From Pseudolabrys sp. (GTDB taxonomy: Bacteria; Pseudomonadota; Alphaproteobacteria; Rhizobiales; Xanthobacteraceae): a stretch of 15,194 bases of DNA. A model generated the notes under the pieces. It saw nothing but the letters and a program-made list of their open reading frames with translations, was not told the DNA's origin and did not search any database. Location of the stretch: NCBI GenBank assembly GCA_019246455.1, contig JAFAQJ010000339.1, forward strand, positions 1 to 15,194, read 5' to 3'. The position numbers and the translations under genes are program-made. Of the stretch, positions 1 through 7,637 are shown piece by piece (position 1 is the stretch's first letter; each line of letters begins with the position of its first letter).

Positions 1-1191
1 CTTCTGCAAACTCTCCTGGAAGCTGCGCCCGATCGCCATCGCCTCACCAACCGATTTCATCGACGTGGTGAGCACAGGCTCGGCCCCCGGAAATTTCTCG
101 AACGCGAAGCGCGGAATCTTGGTAACGACGTAATCGATGGCCGGCTCGAAGGAGGCGGGAGTAGCGCCACCGGTGATCTCGTTTGCCACCTCATCGAGGG
201 TGTAGCCGACTGCGAGCCTGGCTGCGACCTTGGCAATCGGAAATCCGGTCGCCTTCGACGCCAACGCGGACGAGCGTGACACACGCGGGTTCATCTCGAT
301 GATGACCAGCCGTCCGTCCGCCGGATTGACCGCGAACTGCACGTTCGAGCCGCCGGTCTCGACACCGATCTCGCGCAACACCGCGATCGAGGCATCGCGC
401 ATGATCTGATATTCCTTATCGGTGAGCGTCAGCGCCGGCGCGATGGTGATCGAGTCGCCGGTATGCACGCCCATCGGATCGATGTTCTCGATCGAGCAAA
501 TGATGATGCAGTTGTCTTTCTTGTCGCGGACAACCTCCATCTCGAATTCTTTCCAGCCCAACACCGACTCTTCAATCAGCACTTCGCTGGTTGGCGAGGC
601 GTCGATGCCGCCTTCGACGATATTGATGAACTCTTCCTTGTTGTAGGCGATGCCGCCGCCAGTGCCGCCGAGCGTGAACGAGGGCCGGATGATCGCGGGC
701 AGGCCGATGTCTTCGAGCGCCTTGAGCGCGTCGATCAAGGTCTTGACGTGATGCGAGCGCGGCGTTTCGAGGCCGATCTTCTTCATCGCGTCGCGGAACA
801 GCTCGCGGTCCTCCGCCTTGTCGATTGCCTCTGCCGTTGCGCCGATCATCTTGACGGTGAACTTGTCGAGCGCGCCCATCTTCTTGAGCGACAGCGCGCA
901 GTTGAGCGCGGTCTGTCCGCCCATCGTCGGCAACAGCGCGTCGGGGCGTTCTTTCTCGATGATTTTTGCGACGATCTCGGGCGTGATTGGCTCGATGTAG
1001 GTGGCATCCGCGAGATCCGGGTCGGTCATGATCGTAGCCGGATTGGAGTTCACCAGGACGACCCGGTAGCCCTCTTCCTTGAGCGCCTTGCAGGCCTGGG
1101 TGCCGGAATAGTCGAATTCGCACGCCTGGCCGATGACGATCGGGCCAGCCCCGATGATCATGATCGATTTGATGTCGGTTCTTTTTGGCAT
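1..1191 (-). CDS. carB: Carbamoyl-phosphate synthase large subunit, N-terminal 397 residues (3' end beyond window)
   Basis: The large subunit makes carbamoyl phosphate from bicarbonate, ATP and ammonia delivered by the CarA glutaminase subunit, feeding pyrimidine and arginine synthesis. The protein opens [20 protein letters not shown], the usual CarB start, followed by [11 protein letters not shown] and [13 protein letters not shown]. The first ATP-grasp domain follows, with [26 protein letters not shown] and [18 protein letters not shown]. Family proteins are about 1,100 residues, so this is the pre-domain, the first ATP-grasp and part of the next segment; the frame is still open at base 1. 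The ATG at 1191 is preceded by CGGAG about 5 nt upstream, a good ribosome site. Its companion carA lies about 3 kb upstream on the same strand. An intrinsic terminator ends 24 bp before the start codon, so carB expression probably involves read-through, attenuation or a promoter overlapping the terminator. Confidence 0.98.
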   Translation of the reverse strand, partial: MPKRTDIKSIMIIGAGPIVIGQACEFDYSGTQACKALKEEGYRVVLVNSNPATIMTDPDLADATYIEPITPEIVAKIIEKERPDALLPTMGGQTALNCALSLKKMGALDKFTVKMIGATAEAIDKAEDRELFRDAMKKIGLETPRSHHVKTLIDALKALEDIGLPAIIRPSFTLGGTGGGIAYNKEEFINIVEGGIDASPTSEVLIEESVLGWKEFEMEVVRDKKDNCIIICSIENIDPMGVHTGDSITIAPALTLTDKEYQIMRDASIAVLREIGVETGGSNVQFAVNPADGRLVIIEMNPRVSRSSALASKATGFPIAKVAARLAVGYTLDEVANEITGGATPASFEPAIDYVVTKIPRFAFEKFPGAEPVLTTSMKSVGEAMAIGRSFQESLQK

Positions 1192-1215
1192 CTCGCTCCG
1201 GGCGCTCTGGCGCAC

Positions 1216-1242
1216 AAAAAAAGGGCGCGCTTTCGCGCGACC
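1216..1242 (-). terminator. Intrinsic terminator just upstream of carB
   Basis: On the minus strand a GC-rich hairpin (CGCGC stem, GAAA loop, GCGCG, plus two further G-C pairs beyond one mismatch) is followed at once by seven T residues (plus-strand A-run 1216-1222). This is a textbook Rho-independent terminator. It points towards carB, whose start codon is only 24 bp further on. It could end the transcript from the carA side or the tRNA-like gene, or act as an attenuator for carB. The structure is seen; the role is inferred. Confidence 0.7.
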
Positions 1243-1361
1243 TTTGCCCCGGCGGGGTACAGGCCCCGCGCGGGACGGTGCTTAGACCAGAATCGGCAGG
1301 GAGGGGAAGTCGAAAGCCAGGTGCCCTGTGGGCGACGCGGCTCTGATTTTTCAGGGAAAAT
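1243..1361 (-). promoter_or_regulatory. Leader between tRNA-like gene and carB terminator, with alternative GC-rich hairpin
   Basis: No gene was found here. On the minus strand there is no ATG or GTG that could open a leader peptide. Just before the terminator, GCGGGG and CCCCGC can pair around a 6-nt loop (about plus positions 1252-1270). The same CCCCG can instead pair with the CGGGG that follows it. An upstream CCGCGCGG could also pair with the CG-rich arm of the terminator. Mutually exclusive folds are therefore possible, as in an attenuator, but no known riboswitch was recognised and no convincing promoter hexamers were seen. Confidence 0.3.
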
Positions 1362-1437
1362 TGGAGGCCCGGCCTGGAATTGAACCAGGCTGAAAGACCT
1401 TGCGGGGTCTTTTGCGTAAGCGCTCCGCCACCGGGCC
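1362..1437 (-). tRNA. tRNA-Cys-like gene (anticodon GCA), aberrant and possibly a pseudogene
   Basis: On the minus strand a cloverleaf can be drawn. It has a perfect 7-bp acceptor stem GGCCCGG/CCGGGCC, a T arm CCTGG-TTCAATT-CCAGG, discriminator U73 and an encoded CCA. The 3-bp D stem GCG/CGC carries A14, G15 and G18. The variable loop TCAG gives a G15/G48 pair, and U73, GCA and G15/G48 together point to tRNA-Cys. Three departures are visible. Position 19 is C (1420) instead of the invariant G. There is an extra A near position 26. The anticodon loop is CCCGCAAG (8 nt on stem AAGAC/GTCTT), with CC in place of the universal U33 (1404-1405). Alternatively a 7-bp stem AAAGACC/GGTCTTT leaves a 6-nt loop. 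Length is 76 nt against 74 for E. coli tRNA-Cys. It is either a decaying copy or an unusual functional tRNA. Confidence 0.65.
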
Positions 1438-1502
1438 GTCGTCCGGTTTAGCGCAGAGACCCTGCGGCGGGGTTACGCAGCGTCCGCCATCACCTCGCGC
1501 GG

Positions 1503-2207
1503 TTAACCGGGCGTTACCGGGCGCGCGACGAAGGTCATGCGACGTTGATTGTGGCCGATATTTTCCTCGGCGCGAGCCGCCATGAATCCGGCCACCTTGA
1601 GTCGCGTCAGGATTTCGCCTTCCTCGTAATGCGACAGGCCCGTGGTCTTTCGCAGCCGCATGTAATCCGAAAAGAAAATCCGGATCAGGCCGAGGACCGC
1701 CGCGCCGAGGAATCCGTTCTGAGCGCCAAAGCGCAAGAGCGCTAGCGCGGCATACGGCGCGGCGAGATGCGGCGGCACGACATCGCCCAGCACCACTAGC
1801 CCGTCCGGTTTCAGCAACCGCCGAAACAGCGCCAGTATCTCATCAAGTTGGTGTGCGGTGAGGTACTGCGCGACCGAATGCATCACGATCAGGTCGAACG
1901 ACGCCTCCGGCATCGCTTCTACCTGCTCGGGCCTCACCACCGCCACCTTTGGATTGGCGGCGTAACGCTGCGCGAGCGAGGCGCGCACATGTGGCGCCGC
2001 TTCCACTAGCGTGAGATGCCCGCAGGCTGCGGCAATGAGATCGGCGGATGTTGCTTCGCCGCTGCCGTAATCGAGCATCCTCGCCGCCGGTGACGGCACA
2101 TAGGCGGCGATGTCTTGAGCGATCTTGCGGTAATGCACGTCGCGATGGCGCTCATTGACGTAAATCACCGAGTGCTTGAAGTCGTAGAAGCTGACCCAGT
2201 TGGTCAT
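1503..2207 (-). CDS. Class I SAM-dependent methyltransferase
   Basis: A 234-residue protein with a Rossmann-type methyltransferase core. Motif I is LDYGSGE at residues 45-51, the acidic end of beta-2 is LVEA with Glu69, motif IV lies in FDLIVMHSVAQYL (104-116), and LKPDGLVVLGDV (133-143) is the post-core strand. It probably transfers a methyl group from S-adenosylmethionine; the substrate is unknown. The reading frame extends upstream to 2330, but that part lies inside the glycosyltransferase gene and is arginine-rich shadow sequence. The ATG at 2207 (MTNWVSFYDFKHS) starts 7 bp after the glycosyltransferase stop and is preferred, although no strong Shine-Dalgarno is seen, consistent with translational coupling. 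It is last in the carA-cupin-glycosyltransferase-methyltransferase run, so lipid or surface-glycan modification is a reasonable guess only. Confidence 0.85.
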   Translation of the reverse strand: MTNWVSFYDFKHSVIYVNERHRDVHYRKIAQDIAAYVPSPAARMLDYGSGEATSADLIAAACGHLTLVEAAPHVRASLAQRYAANPKVAVVRPEQVEAMPEASFDLIVMHSVAQYLTAHQLDEILALFRRLLKPDGLVVLGDVVPPHLAAPYAALALLRFGAQNGFLGAAVLGLIRIFFSDYMRLRKTTGLSHYEEGEILTRLKVAGFMAARAEENIGHNQRRMTFVARPVTPG

Positions 2208-2214
2208 GCGGCGC

Positions 2215-3732
2215 TCATGGCTGGGGCGGCACAAGAATGACGGCAAACGTCGCCGGCGGCGCACGGTAGCCGAACAACGTCGGCGTGATCTCGATATTGT
2301 GCCGCGCGACACGCGGATTGCCGGCGACAAAATCGCTTACGCCGGCGATGCAGTTGGCATTGGCCGCGTTGCAGACGCCGGCCCAGCCTTCCTTGCGCAT
2401 GCGTTCCGCCGTCACCCACGGAGCGGTCTTGAGATCGAGGAACGCCACAGAATCAGGATGGCTCGCGCCGTAGAATTCGACGGACGCGGCGAGATTGTTG
2501 TCGCCGATCGCGATCGAGAGCGGCTTACCCGTGAGTTCTTGCCACTGCCGCGTCACATCCTCGGCCAGTTGTCTGGAGTAGCCGCGGTCATCCTTGCTGG
2601 GCCGGCTGAAATTGATCCACGCCAGCACCGGCGAGGCAAGGAGCGCCACGGCCGTAAAGATCGCAATGCCGATCGCTAGGCGCTTTCCAGCGTGACGCGG
2701 CAGCCGCGTCGAGGCAGGCGCCAGTAACAGGGTCGGCAGCAGGAACCAACTTTGCATGCTCCACAACGATGTCAGCTCGATGCCGAAGAGAGGCGTCCAT
2801 AGCGCCGGCAATAAGAGGAAAGCCCCCTGCATGATGGCGAGCATGCGCAGCTCCGCATCACACGGCCACAGCGTCTCGGCGATTTGCTGGCGGTTTGGTC
2901 GCGCCAACAGCAAGACCAGAACAGTTGGCAGCGCCACATAGCCGATGGCGCCCGCGAGGTATCCGGGCAGGCTCAACAGAACAGCGCCTAGACCCGTCGT
3001 CCCGTGCACGATGTAAGCGTAAGTGAACGGTTGATATCCCGTTTCGACGAGCCACCACACATGTGGCGCGAGAACTACGATGCCGGTGATAGCGGAAATC
3101 CAAGGCGACGGCGAGGCGAGATAGCGCGTCGTCTTTGGATGCGTCAGCGCGCCGATCACGATACCGGCGACGAGATAGATTGAATAATATTTGCCGAGCA
3201 TCGCCAGCGCGCAGGCGGCGCCGGCCGCGATCGACCAGGTGAGCGCGCGTGTTTCGAAGGCGCGCAAGAAGCAATAGACCGCAAGCGGCCAGCTCCAGAG
3301 CAGAACGGCGTTGACGTTAAATTTCTGTGCGATGAATTGATAGAACGGCGTCAGCAGCAACAGTAGTAACGCCATCAGCCGTTTGTCGGCCGGCAGGTAA
3401 CGCCGTGCGATGCGGTCGGCGACGAAAAGTCCGGCGGCGGCGTTGACCATTGCCAGTAACTGGAAAGCCCAATCGCTCGCCGGGAAAACCAGGAACCACA
3501 GCCCGCAGATCCAGCCCGACAGTGGCGGGTGCTTGTAATAGCCGAGCGCGGGGTGGCGGCCCCAGTCATAGACTTCGGTGAGATCGGGATGCAGCCCAAA
3601 GGGGCTAAAGACGATGGTGTGAAAGATCGTCCATGCCATCACGAACAGCGCGAGCAGGATCAATGTCGCGCGCTCGTCGGCCGGCACCCGCGCCAGGCTT
3701 CGCGTGAGAGCTTGCGTCGTCACGGCCGCCAC
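2215..3732 (-). CDS. Membrane glycosyltransferase, GT39/ArnT-like (PMT_2 type)
   Basis: A polytopic inner-membrane protein of 505 residues, predicted to transfer a sugar from a polyprenyl-phosphate donor on the periplasmic side. After the first membrane helix (about 24-45) comes the first external loop, with HPDLTEVYDWGRHPALGYY and KHPPLSGW (48-74). Its acidic residues Asp50, Glu53 and Asp56 are those expected of a GT-C active-site loop. About ten further hydrophobic helices run to residue 372, followed by a soluble C-terminal domain. The start is GTG at 3732, inside the end of the cupin gene. A second in-frame GTG at 3723 overlaps the cupin TGA by 4 nt and is equally plausible. The overlap implies co-translation with the cupin. 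The acceptor (lipid A, glycan or protein) cannot be read from sequence. Confidence 0.88.
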   Translation of the reverse strand: MAAVTTQALTRSLARVPADERATLILLALFVMAWTIFHTIVFSPFGLHPDLTEVYDWGRHPALGYYKHPPLSGWICGLWFLVFPASDWAFQLLAMVNAAAGLFVADRIARRYLPADKRLMALLLLLLTPFYQFIAQKFNVNAVLLWSWPLAVYCFLRAFETRALTWSIAAGAACALAMLGKYYSIYLVAGIVIGALTHPKTTRYLASPSPWISAITGIVVLAPHVWWLVETGYQPFTYAYIVHGTTGLGAVLLSLPGYLAGAIGYVALPTVLVLLLARPNRQQIAETLWPCDAELRMLAIMQGAFLLLPALWTPLFGIELTSLWSMQSWFLLPTLLLAPASTRLPRHAGKRLAIGIAIFTAVALLASPVLAWINFSRPSKDDRGYSRQLAEDVTRQWQELTGKPLSIAIGDNNLAASVEFYGASHPDSVAFLDLKTAPWVTAERMRKEGWAGVCNAANANCIAGVSDFVAGNPRVARHNIEITPTLFGYRAPPATFAVILVPPQP

Positions 3733-4232
3733 AGCCGCATCAGCGGTCCTCCGGCGCCCGAGACGGGGTCGCTTTCCGGCACGGGCACCAGCGGAATCGT
3801 CGCCAGCGCCTTGTTATGCTCGGCCTTGCTGCCGCGGCACAAATTATAAGTGCCTTGCGGCGGATAGCTGCCGATCACCAACAGATCACTACTGGCGTCG
3901 AGCTTCTGATGCCCGGTGCCCGCCGGCAAAACCGCGACATCGCCGACCTTCACGTCGACCGTTTTCCCACTGGGTCCGCCAAACTGCACGGTAGCGTGGC
4001 CCTGCGCGATGGCGAGCACCTCGTGGATCATCGAATGATAGTGCACATAAGGAAAAATACCGTCGCGCCAGCCGTTGAAGCCCCAGCCGTTCGTCGCAAA
4101 CATCGCTTCCATGCGTTGCGCCATATCTCCGGCGACGTTGAGCGCGCCAGGATAGAACAACATCGGCAGCCTGGGATTGTTCGGAATCGCGCCATCGTCG
4201 GCGAAGCGGAAAGTGAGCGGCTCACCCGCCAT
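3720..4232 (-). CDS. Single-domain cupin protein (YjlB-like)
   Basis: A 170-residue cupin with both classical metal-site motifs intact. Motif 1 fits G-x5-H-x-H-x4-E-x6-G at Gly58, His64, His66, Glu71 and Gly78. Motif 2 fits G-x5-P-x-G-x2-H at Gly97, Pro103, Gly105 and His108. A metal-binding beta-barrel with ligands His64, His66, Glu71 and His108 is therefore expected. The flanks (an N-terminal NNPRLPMLFYPGA segment, a C-terminal SYPPQGTYNLCRG) resemble the uncharacterised YjlB group. The activity is unknown; small-molecule dioxygenase, isomerase or sensor roles are all possible. It starts 4 bp after the carA stop and its stop overlaps the next gene, so it is almost certainly co-transcribed with both. 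Confidence 0.85.
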   Translation of the reverse strand: MAGEPLTFRFADDGAIPNNPRLPMLFYPGALNVAGDMAQRMEAMFATNGWGFNGWRDGIFPYVHYHSMIHEVLAIAQGHATVQFGGPSGKTVDVKVGDVAVLPAGTGHQKLDASSDLLVIGSYPPQGTYNLCRGSKAEHNKALATIPLVPVPESDPVSGAGGPLMRLWRP

Positions 4233-4236
4233 CGCT

Positions 4237-5460
4237 TTACGCGATCTTGCGCGAGGTTGGACTTTTCGCGGCGTCTCTGGCTTGCCGCATCAGGTCGACA
4301 AACCGGCGGAAGAGATAATGACTGTCGCGTGGACCGGGCGAGGCCTCGGGATGGTACTGCACCGAGAACACCGGTCGTTCCTTGAGTGCGATGCCGCAGT
4401 TCGAGCCGTCGAACAGCGAGAAGTGAGTCTGCTCGACATTCTTCGGCAGCGAGTCCTTGTCGACCGCGAAGCCGTGGTTCATTGACGTGATCTCGACCTT
4501 GCCGGTGGTGACGTCCTTGACCGGATGGTTCGCGCCGTGATGGCCCTGATGCATCTTCGCGGTCTTGCCGCCGACCGCGATACCGAGCATCTGGTGGCCG
4601 AGACAGATGCCGAAGGTCGGCAGGCCACTATCGATCACCTTCTTGATCACCGGCACGGCATATTCACCGGTCGCCGCCGGGTCACCAGGACCGTTCGACA
4701 GAAACACCCCGTCCGGCTTCATGCCTAAAATCGTTTCGGCGTCGGTCTTGGCCGGTACCACCGTCACCTGGCAGCCCGCGCCGGCGAGGAGCCGCAGGAT
4801 GTTGCGCTTGATGCCGTAATCGATCGCGACGACATGGAATTCGGGATGGGTCTGCTTGCCGTAGCCCTTGCCCCATTCCCACGGCGTCTCGTCCCAGGTG
4901 AAACGCTGCGCGCTCGTCACTTTGGGCACGAGGTCCATGCCGACGAGACCGGGCCATTCGCGCGCTTCTTTCTTGAGTGCGTCGAGATCGAATTTTCCGT
5001 TCGGATCGTGGGCGATCACCGCGTTCGGCATGCCCTTTTCGCGGATCAGCGCGGTCAGTGCGCGGGTGTCGACACCGGCCATGCCAATCACGTCGCGCGC
5101 CTTGAGCCATTGGTCGAGATGCTCGGCTGCACGGTAGTTCGACGGGCTGGTAATGCCGGCATGCAGTACGACGCCGCAGGCGCCTGGCCGTGCCGCGAGG
5201 TTCACGCTCTCGATGTCGTCGCGATTGGTGCCGACGTTGCCGATGTGCGGAAAGGTGAAAGTGATGATCTGCCCGGCATAGGACGGGTCGGTGAGGATTT
5301 CCTCATAGCCCGTCATCGCCGTATTGAAGCAGACCTCAGCGACTGCCTTGCCGGTCGCGCCTAATCCGTGGCCTTCCAGCACGGTTCCGTCGGCCAGCAC
5401 CAATACTGCGGTGGCCTTGGGTTCGGACCATCCGCCGGACGCTGCTTTCGCCTGGGTCAT
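4237..5460 (-). CDS. carA: Carbamoyl-phosphate synthase small subunit (glutaminase)
   Basis: A complete 407-residue small subunit that hydrolyses glutamine and channels ammonia to CarB. The N-terminal CPSase small-chain domain contains EVCFNTAMTGYEEILTDPSY (42-61) and GVDTRALT (129-136). The C-terminal class I glutamine amidotransferase domain has FLSNGPGDP (253-261), the nucleophile elbow GICLGHQML with Cys286, and the His370/Glu372 pair of YHPEASPGP. All catalytic residues are present and the length is normal. A 61-bp gap separates it from the FkbM gene upstream, which holds a TATTAT about 25 bp before the start but no clear matching -35. Downstream, three short-spaced genes separate it from carB, where in many bacteria the two subunits are adjacent. 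Confidence 0.98.
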   Translation of the reverse strand: MTQAKAASGGWSEPKATAVLVLADGTVLEGHGLGATGKAVAEVCFNTAMTGYEEILTDPSYAGQIITFTFPHIGNVGTNRDDIESVNLAARPGACGVVLHAGITSPSNYRAAEHLDQWLKARDVIGMAGVDTRALTALIREKGMPNAVIAHDPNGKFDLDALKKEAREWPGLVGMDLVPKVTSAQRFTWDETPWEWGKGYGKQTHPEFHVVAIDYGIKRNILRLLAGAGCQVTVVPAKTDAETILGMKPDGVFLSNGPGDPAATGEYAVPVIKKVIDSGLPTFGICLGHQMLGIAVGGKTAKMHQGHHGANHPVKDVTTGKVEITSMNHGFAVDKDSLPKNVEQTHFSLFDGSNCGIALKERPVFSVQYHPEASPGPRDSHYLFRRFVDLMRQARDAAKSPTSRKIA

Positions 5461-5521
5461 GCGCCACTTACTTGCTCATAATATGTGGCGAGGCAAGGGC
5501 CCGCCGCGCACTGTATTCAGC

Positions 5522-6382
5522 TCATTTTTGCGCGATTCTGGCGAGCTCACTGTGTCGCAAAATGAGATTGAGTCGGGTGCGGCCGGCGATCGTGTAGCCG
5601 GCCTTCGCGAGAATGCCGAGCACATCGTACCGCCAGCCCGGCTGCGGTCCTTCGATCAGGATGAGTTTCGGCCACAGCGAACGATCCGCGTCACGGAAGA
5701 ATGGAACTAGAATCTGATCCTCGGCTCCTTCGGTGTCGATCTTGAGGGCGTCGATCGACGTGACCCCCGCCTCGGTCAGCGTGTCGAGCAGGGTTCGGCA
5801 TTCGACGGCACCGGCACCGCTTGTATCGGCGGCCGGCTTGGTATGCGTGCCGCCGCGGTCGCGTGGATCAATTTCGAGCGTGACTTTGCCACGGGTCTCG
5901 CCCAGTGCGTTCGGCATTATCTGGATATCGAGCCTGGGGTTGGCCGCGGCGTTGAAGCGTAGTCGATTGAGGCTTTGCTGGTCGGGCTCGATCGCGACAA
6001 TCTTGGCGTTGGCACCGGCGCGCGAGGCCACCAGGAATGAGAACAGCCCGACATTGGCGCCGGCATCGATAAAGACGAACGGCCGGCCGGCGGCCTTGGC
6101 CTCGTCGATCGCGGCGAACAGATAAGCGCGCTCCGGCGCCTCGTACATCTGCGGAGTGAAGAGCGCGCCTTTCTCGCAGCCGTTGCGCAGCGGGTGAAGC
6201 CGCAACCTGAGCCCCCAACAGGTCACGTCGAAGCCGCGGTCGTCGTGCATGCGCATGGTGACGACCCGCCGCAAGCCGATCGCAAGCCGCAGCCCCAGCC
6301 AGTTGTCTGGCAGCCGGCCGGTCAGCGTGATCACCGCGCGGTCGACGCCGGCGGGTGCCAGCGCGCCAAAAGGTTCCGCCAT
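5522..6382 (-). CDS. FkbM-family SAM-dependent methyltransferase
   Basis: A 286-residue protein with the FkbM signature. The SAM-binding motif is FIDAGANVGLFSF (104-116), the acidic strand is AIEPDQQSLNRLRFN (130-144), and KIDTEGAED (214-222) is the characteristic motif of the family. FkbM-type enzymes O-methylate varied substrates, including polyketides and sugars of surface polysaccharides or glycolipids; the substrate here is unknown. The N-terminal 100 residues form a less conserved lead-in. The gene is read in the same direction as carA, 61 bp upstream of it, and divergently from yqeY (73 bp away), so the 6383-6455 gap should carry promoters for both. Function beyond methyl transfer is not supported. 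Confidence 0.87.
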   Translation of the reverse strand: MAEPFGALAPAGVDRAVITLTGRLPDNWLGLRLAIGLRRVVTMRMHDDRGFDVTCWGLRLRLHPLRNGCEKGALFTPQMYEAPERAYLFAAIDEAKAAGRPFVFIDAGANVGLFSFLVASRAGANAKIVAIEPDQQSLNRLRFNAAANPRLDIQIMPNALGETRGKVTLEIDPRDRGGTHTKPAADTSGAGAVECRTLLDTLTEAGVTSIDALKIDTEGAEDQILVPFFRDADRSLWPKLILIEGPQPGWRYDVLGILAKAGYTIAGRTRLNLILRHSELARIAQK

Positions 6383-6455
6383 GGTTTCCCCGGTGCTATG
6401 TAAAAGATGATCTGTCAGTGGACGTCAATCATGGAAACCGCTGGAGCCCGAGCCG
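6383..6455. promoter_or_regulatory. Divergent intergenic region between FkbM gene and yqeY
   Basis: This 73-bp gap separates two divergently read genes and must contain, or lie close to, the start signals of both. GGAG at 6443-6446 is a good ribosome site for the yqeY ATG at 6456. No convincing -35/-10 pair was recognised on either strand. Confidence 0.35.
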
Positions 6456-6911
6456 ATGCTGCGAGACGACATCAATAAAGCCTTGACCGAGGCGATGAAG
6501 GCCAAGAACGAGCGCGCGGTTTCGACGCTTCGCATGATCAATTCGACCCTCAAGAATGCCGATATTGAGGCGCGCGGGGCGGGCAAGCCGCCGCTCGGCG
6601 ACGCCGAGGTGCTGCCGCTCCTCCAGAAGATGATCAAGCAGCGCCAGGAATCTGTCGAGCTCTACAAGAAAGGCGGCCGCGACGATCTGGTGAAGCAGGA
6701 GAGCGAAGAGATCGCGATCATTTCGGGCTACCTGCCGAAGCAGATGTCGGACGCTGAAGTCTCCGCCGCGATCGACGCCGCGATCAAGGAGACGGGCGCT
6801 GCCGGCATGAAGGACATGGGAAAGGTGATCGGCGCCCTGCGCGGCAAATATGCCGGACAGATGGACATGGCGAAGGCCTCTGCCGCCGTGAAAGCGAAGC
6901 TCGGGAGCTGA
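6456..6911 (+). CDS. yqeY: GatB/YqeY domain-containing protein
   Basis: A 151-residue protein of the YqeY family, which is related to the tRNA-binding tail domain of the GatB amidotransferase subunit. The start MLRDDINKALTEAMKAKN, the central RMINSTLKNADIEARG and the segment ELYKKGGRDDLVKQESEEIA followed by LPKQMS are typical of the family, and the length is usual. Family members are mostly helical and have been suggested to act in tRNA-linked amidation, but their role is not settled. In many bacteria yqeY sits with dnaG and rpoD. Here it lies about 4.6 kb upstream of dnaG, separated by an unrelated block of genes, and is divergent from the carA side. Confidence 0.95.
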   Translation: MLRDDINKALTEAMKAKNERAVSTLRMINSTLKNADIEARGAGKPPLGDAEVLPLLQKMIKQRQESVELYKKGGRDDLVKQESEEIAIISGYLPKQMSDAEVSAAIDAAIKETGAAGMKDMGKVIGALRGKYAGQMDMAKASAAVKAKLGS

Positions 6912-6917
6912 ATCGCG

Positions 6918-7616
6918 TCACGTATCTTTCGGCATCTTGCGTTCGAGCGTCTTGCGCCATTTTGCGCGCAGCGCCGCGGGCCGATCCGGATAACGTTCGG
7001 CGAGAAAATCCGCGGCGATAACACGGTCGGTGCGGAAGTGCCGGAAGTCGGCGCGTAACTCACACCACGCGATCAGCAAGCGCGTCGTGTCGTAATAGCC
7101 GACGCCGATGGGCCAGATCGTGCGCGCGGAATCCGCGCCATCCTCGCGGCGATAGCGCAGCGCGATCTTGCGGCCGCTCCTGATCTGCACGCGCAGTTGC
7201 GCCATGTCGATATTGTCCGGCGCGTTCTTCCACGGTGGCGGCGTGGCGGCGGCAGGTTCGAGCACGTAAGGCCGCAGTTGCTCGGGCACGGCTTCTGCGA
7301 GCTTGGCGATCAGGTCCTGCGCCGCGCGCGACAGCGCCGGGTCGGCGCGGCGTGACACCCACTGCGCGCCGAGGACGGCTGCCTCGATCTCGTCGGGCGT
7401 GAGCATCAGTGGCGGCAGATGAAAGCCGGCGTCGAGCACATAGCCGATGCCGGCTTCACCACGGATCGGCACCCGCTGGCCGATCAGGTCGGCGACGTCG
7501 CGATAGACCGTGCGCTTCGAGGTTTCGAGCTCGATCGCGATGGCGTCGGCGGTCGCCGGCCCGCGGCTGCGCCGCAAAATCTGGATGATCTGAAATAGGC
7601 GGTCCGCCCTGCGCAT
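6918..7616 (-). CDS. YafY-type transcriptional regulator (HTH_11 plus WYL domain)
   Basis: A 232-residue DNA-binding regulator. Residues 2-60 form an HTH_11 winged helix with the family sequence RADRLFQIIQILRR, the recognition-helix segment SKRTVYRDVADL and RGEAGIGYVL. Residues 140-205 form a WYL ligand-sensing domain ending in YYDTTRLLIAWCELRADFRH and FRTDRV. WYL proteins often bind small ligands or nucleic acids and control adjacent genes. The gene is divergent from the GST-like gene, with a near-palindrome between them, which suggests that it controls that gene and itself. Its stop lies 6 bp from the yqeY stop, in convergent orientation. The ligand is unknown. Confidence 0.93.
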   Translation of the reverse strand: MRRADRLFQIIQILRRSRGPATADAIAIELETSKRTVYRDVADLIGQRVPIRGEAGIGYVLDAGFHLPPLMLTPDEIEAAVLGAQWVSRRADPALSRAAQDLIAKLAEAVPEQLRPYVLEPAAATPPPWKNAPDNIDMAQLRVQIRSGRKIALRYRREDGADSARTIWPIGVGYYDTTRLLIAWCELRADFRHFRTDRVIAADFLAERYPDRPAALRAKWRKTLERKMPKDT

Positions 7617-7637
7617 GGTTGGACACCTAGCTGACGG

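Noticed and set aside
463..1383. Long plus-strand open frame (306 codons) opposite carB
   Set aside because: It is the antisense shadow of a clearly recognised carB. The product is rich in Arg, Asp and Leu without any domain pattern, as expected from GC-rich codon bias.
1393..1413. AAAGACC/GGTCTTTT hairpin read as a plus-strand terminator
   Set aside because: It falls exactly on the anticodon arm of the tRNA-like gene, has only four T residues, and no plus-strand gene ends upstream of it.
1362..1437. Reading the tRNA-like gene as tRNA-Arg (CCG) or tRNA-Ala (CGC)
   Set aside because: Shifting the anticodon breaks the loop geometry further. U73, G15/G48 and the short D stem with a G13/A22 mismatch all favour a tRNA-Cys origin.
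2208..2330. N-terminal extension of the class I methyltransferase
   Set aside because: The 41 extra residues are arginine-rich, lie within the end of the glycosyltransferase gene in another frame, and precede the natural start before the methyltransferase fold.
3816..4385. Plus-strand open frame (189 codons) opposite the cupin and the carA 3' end
   Set aside because: It crosses two well-supported minus-strand genes and shows no motif.
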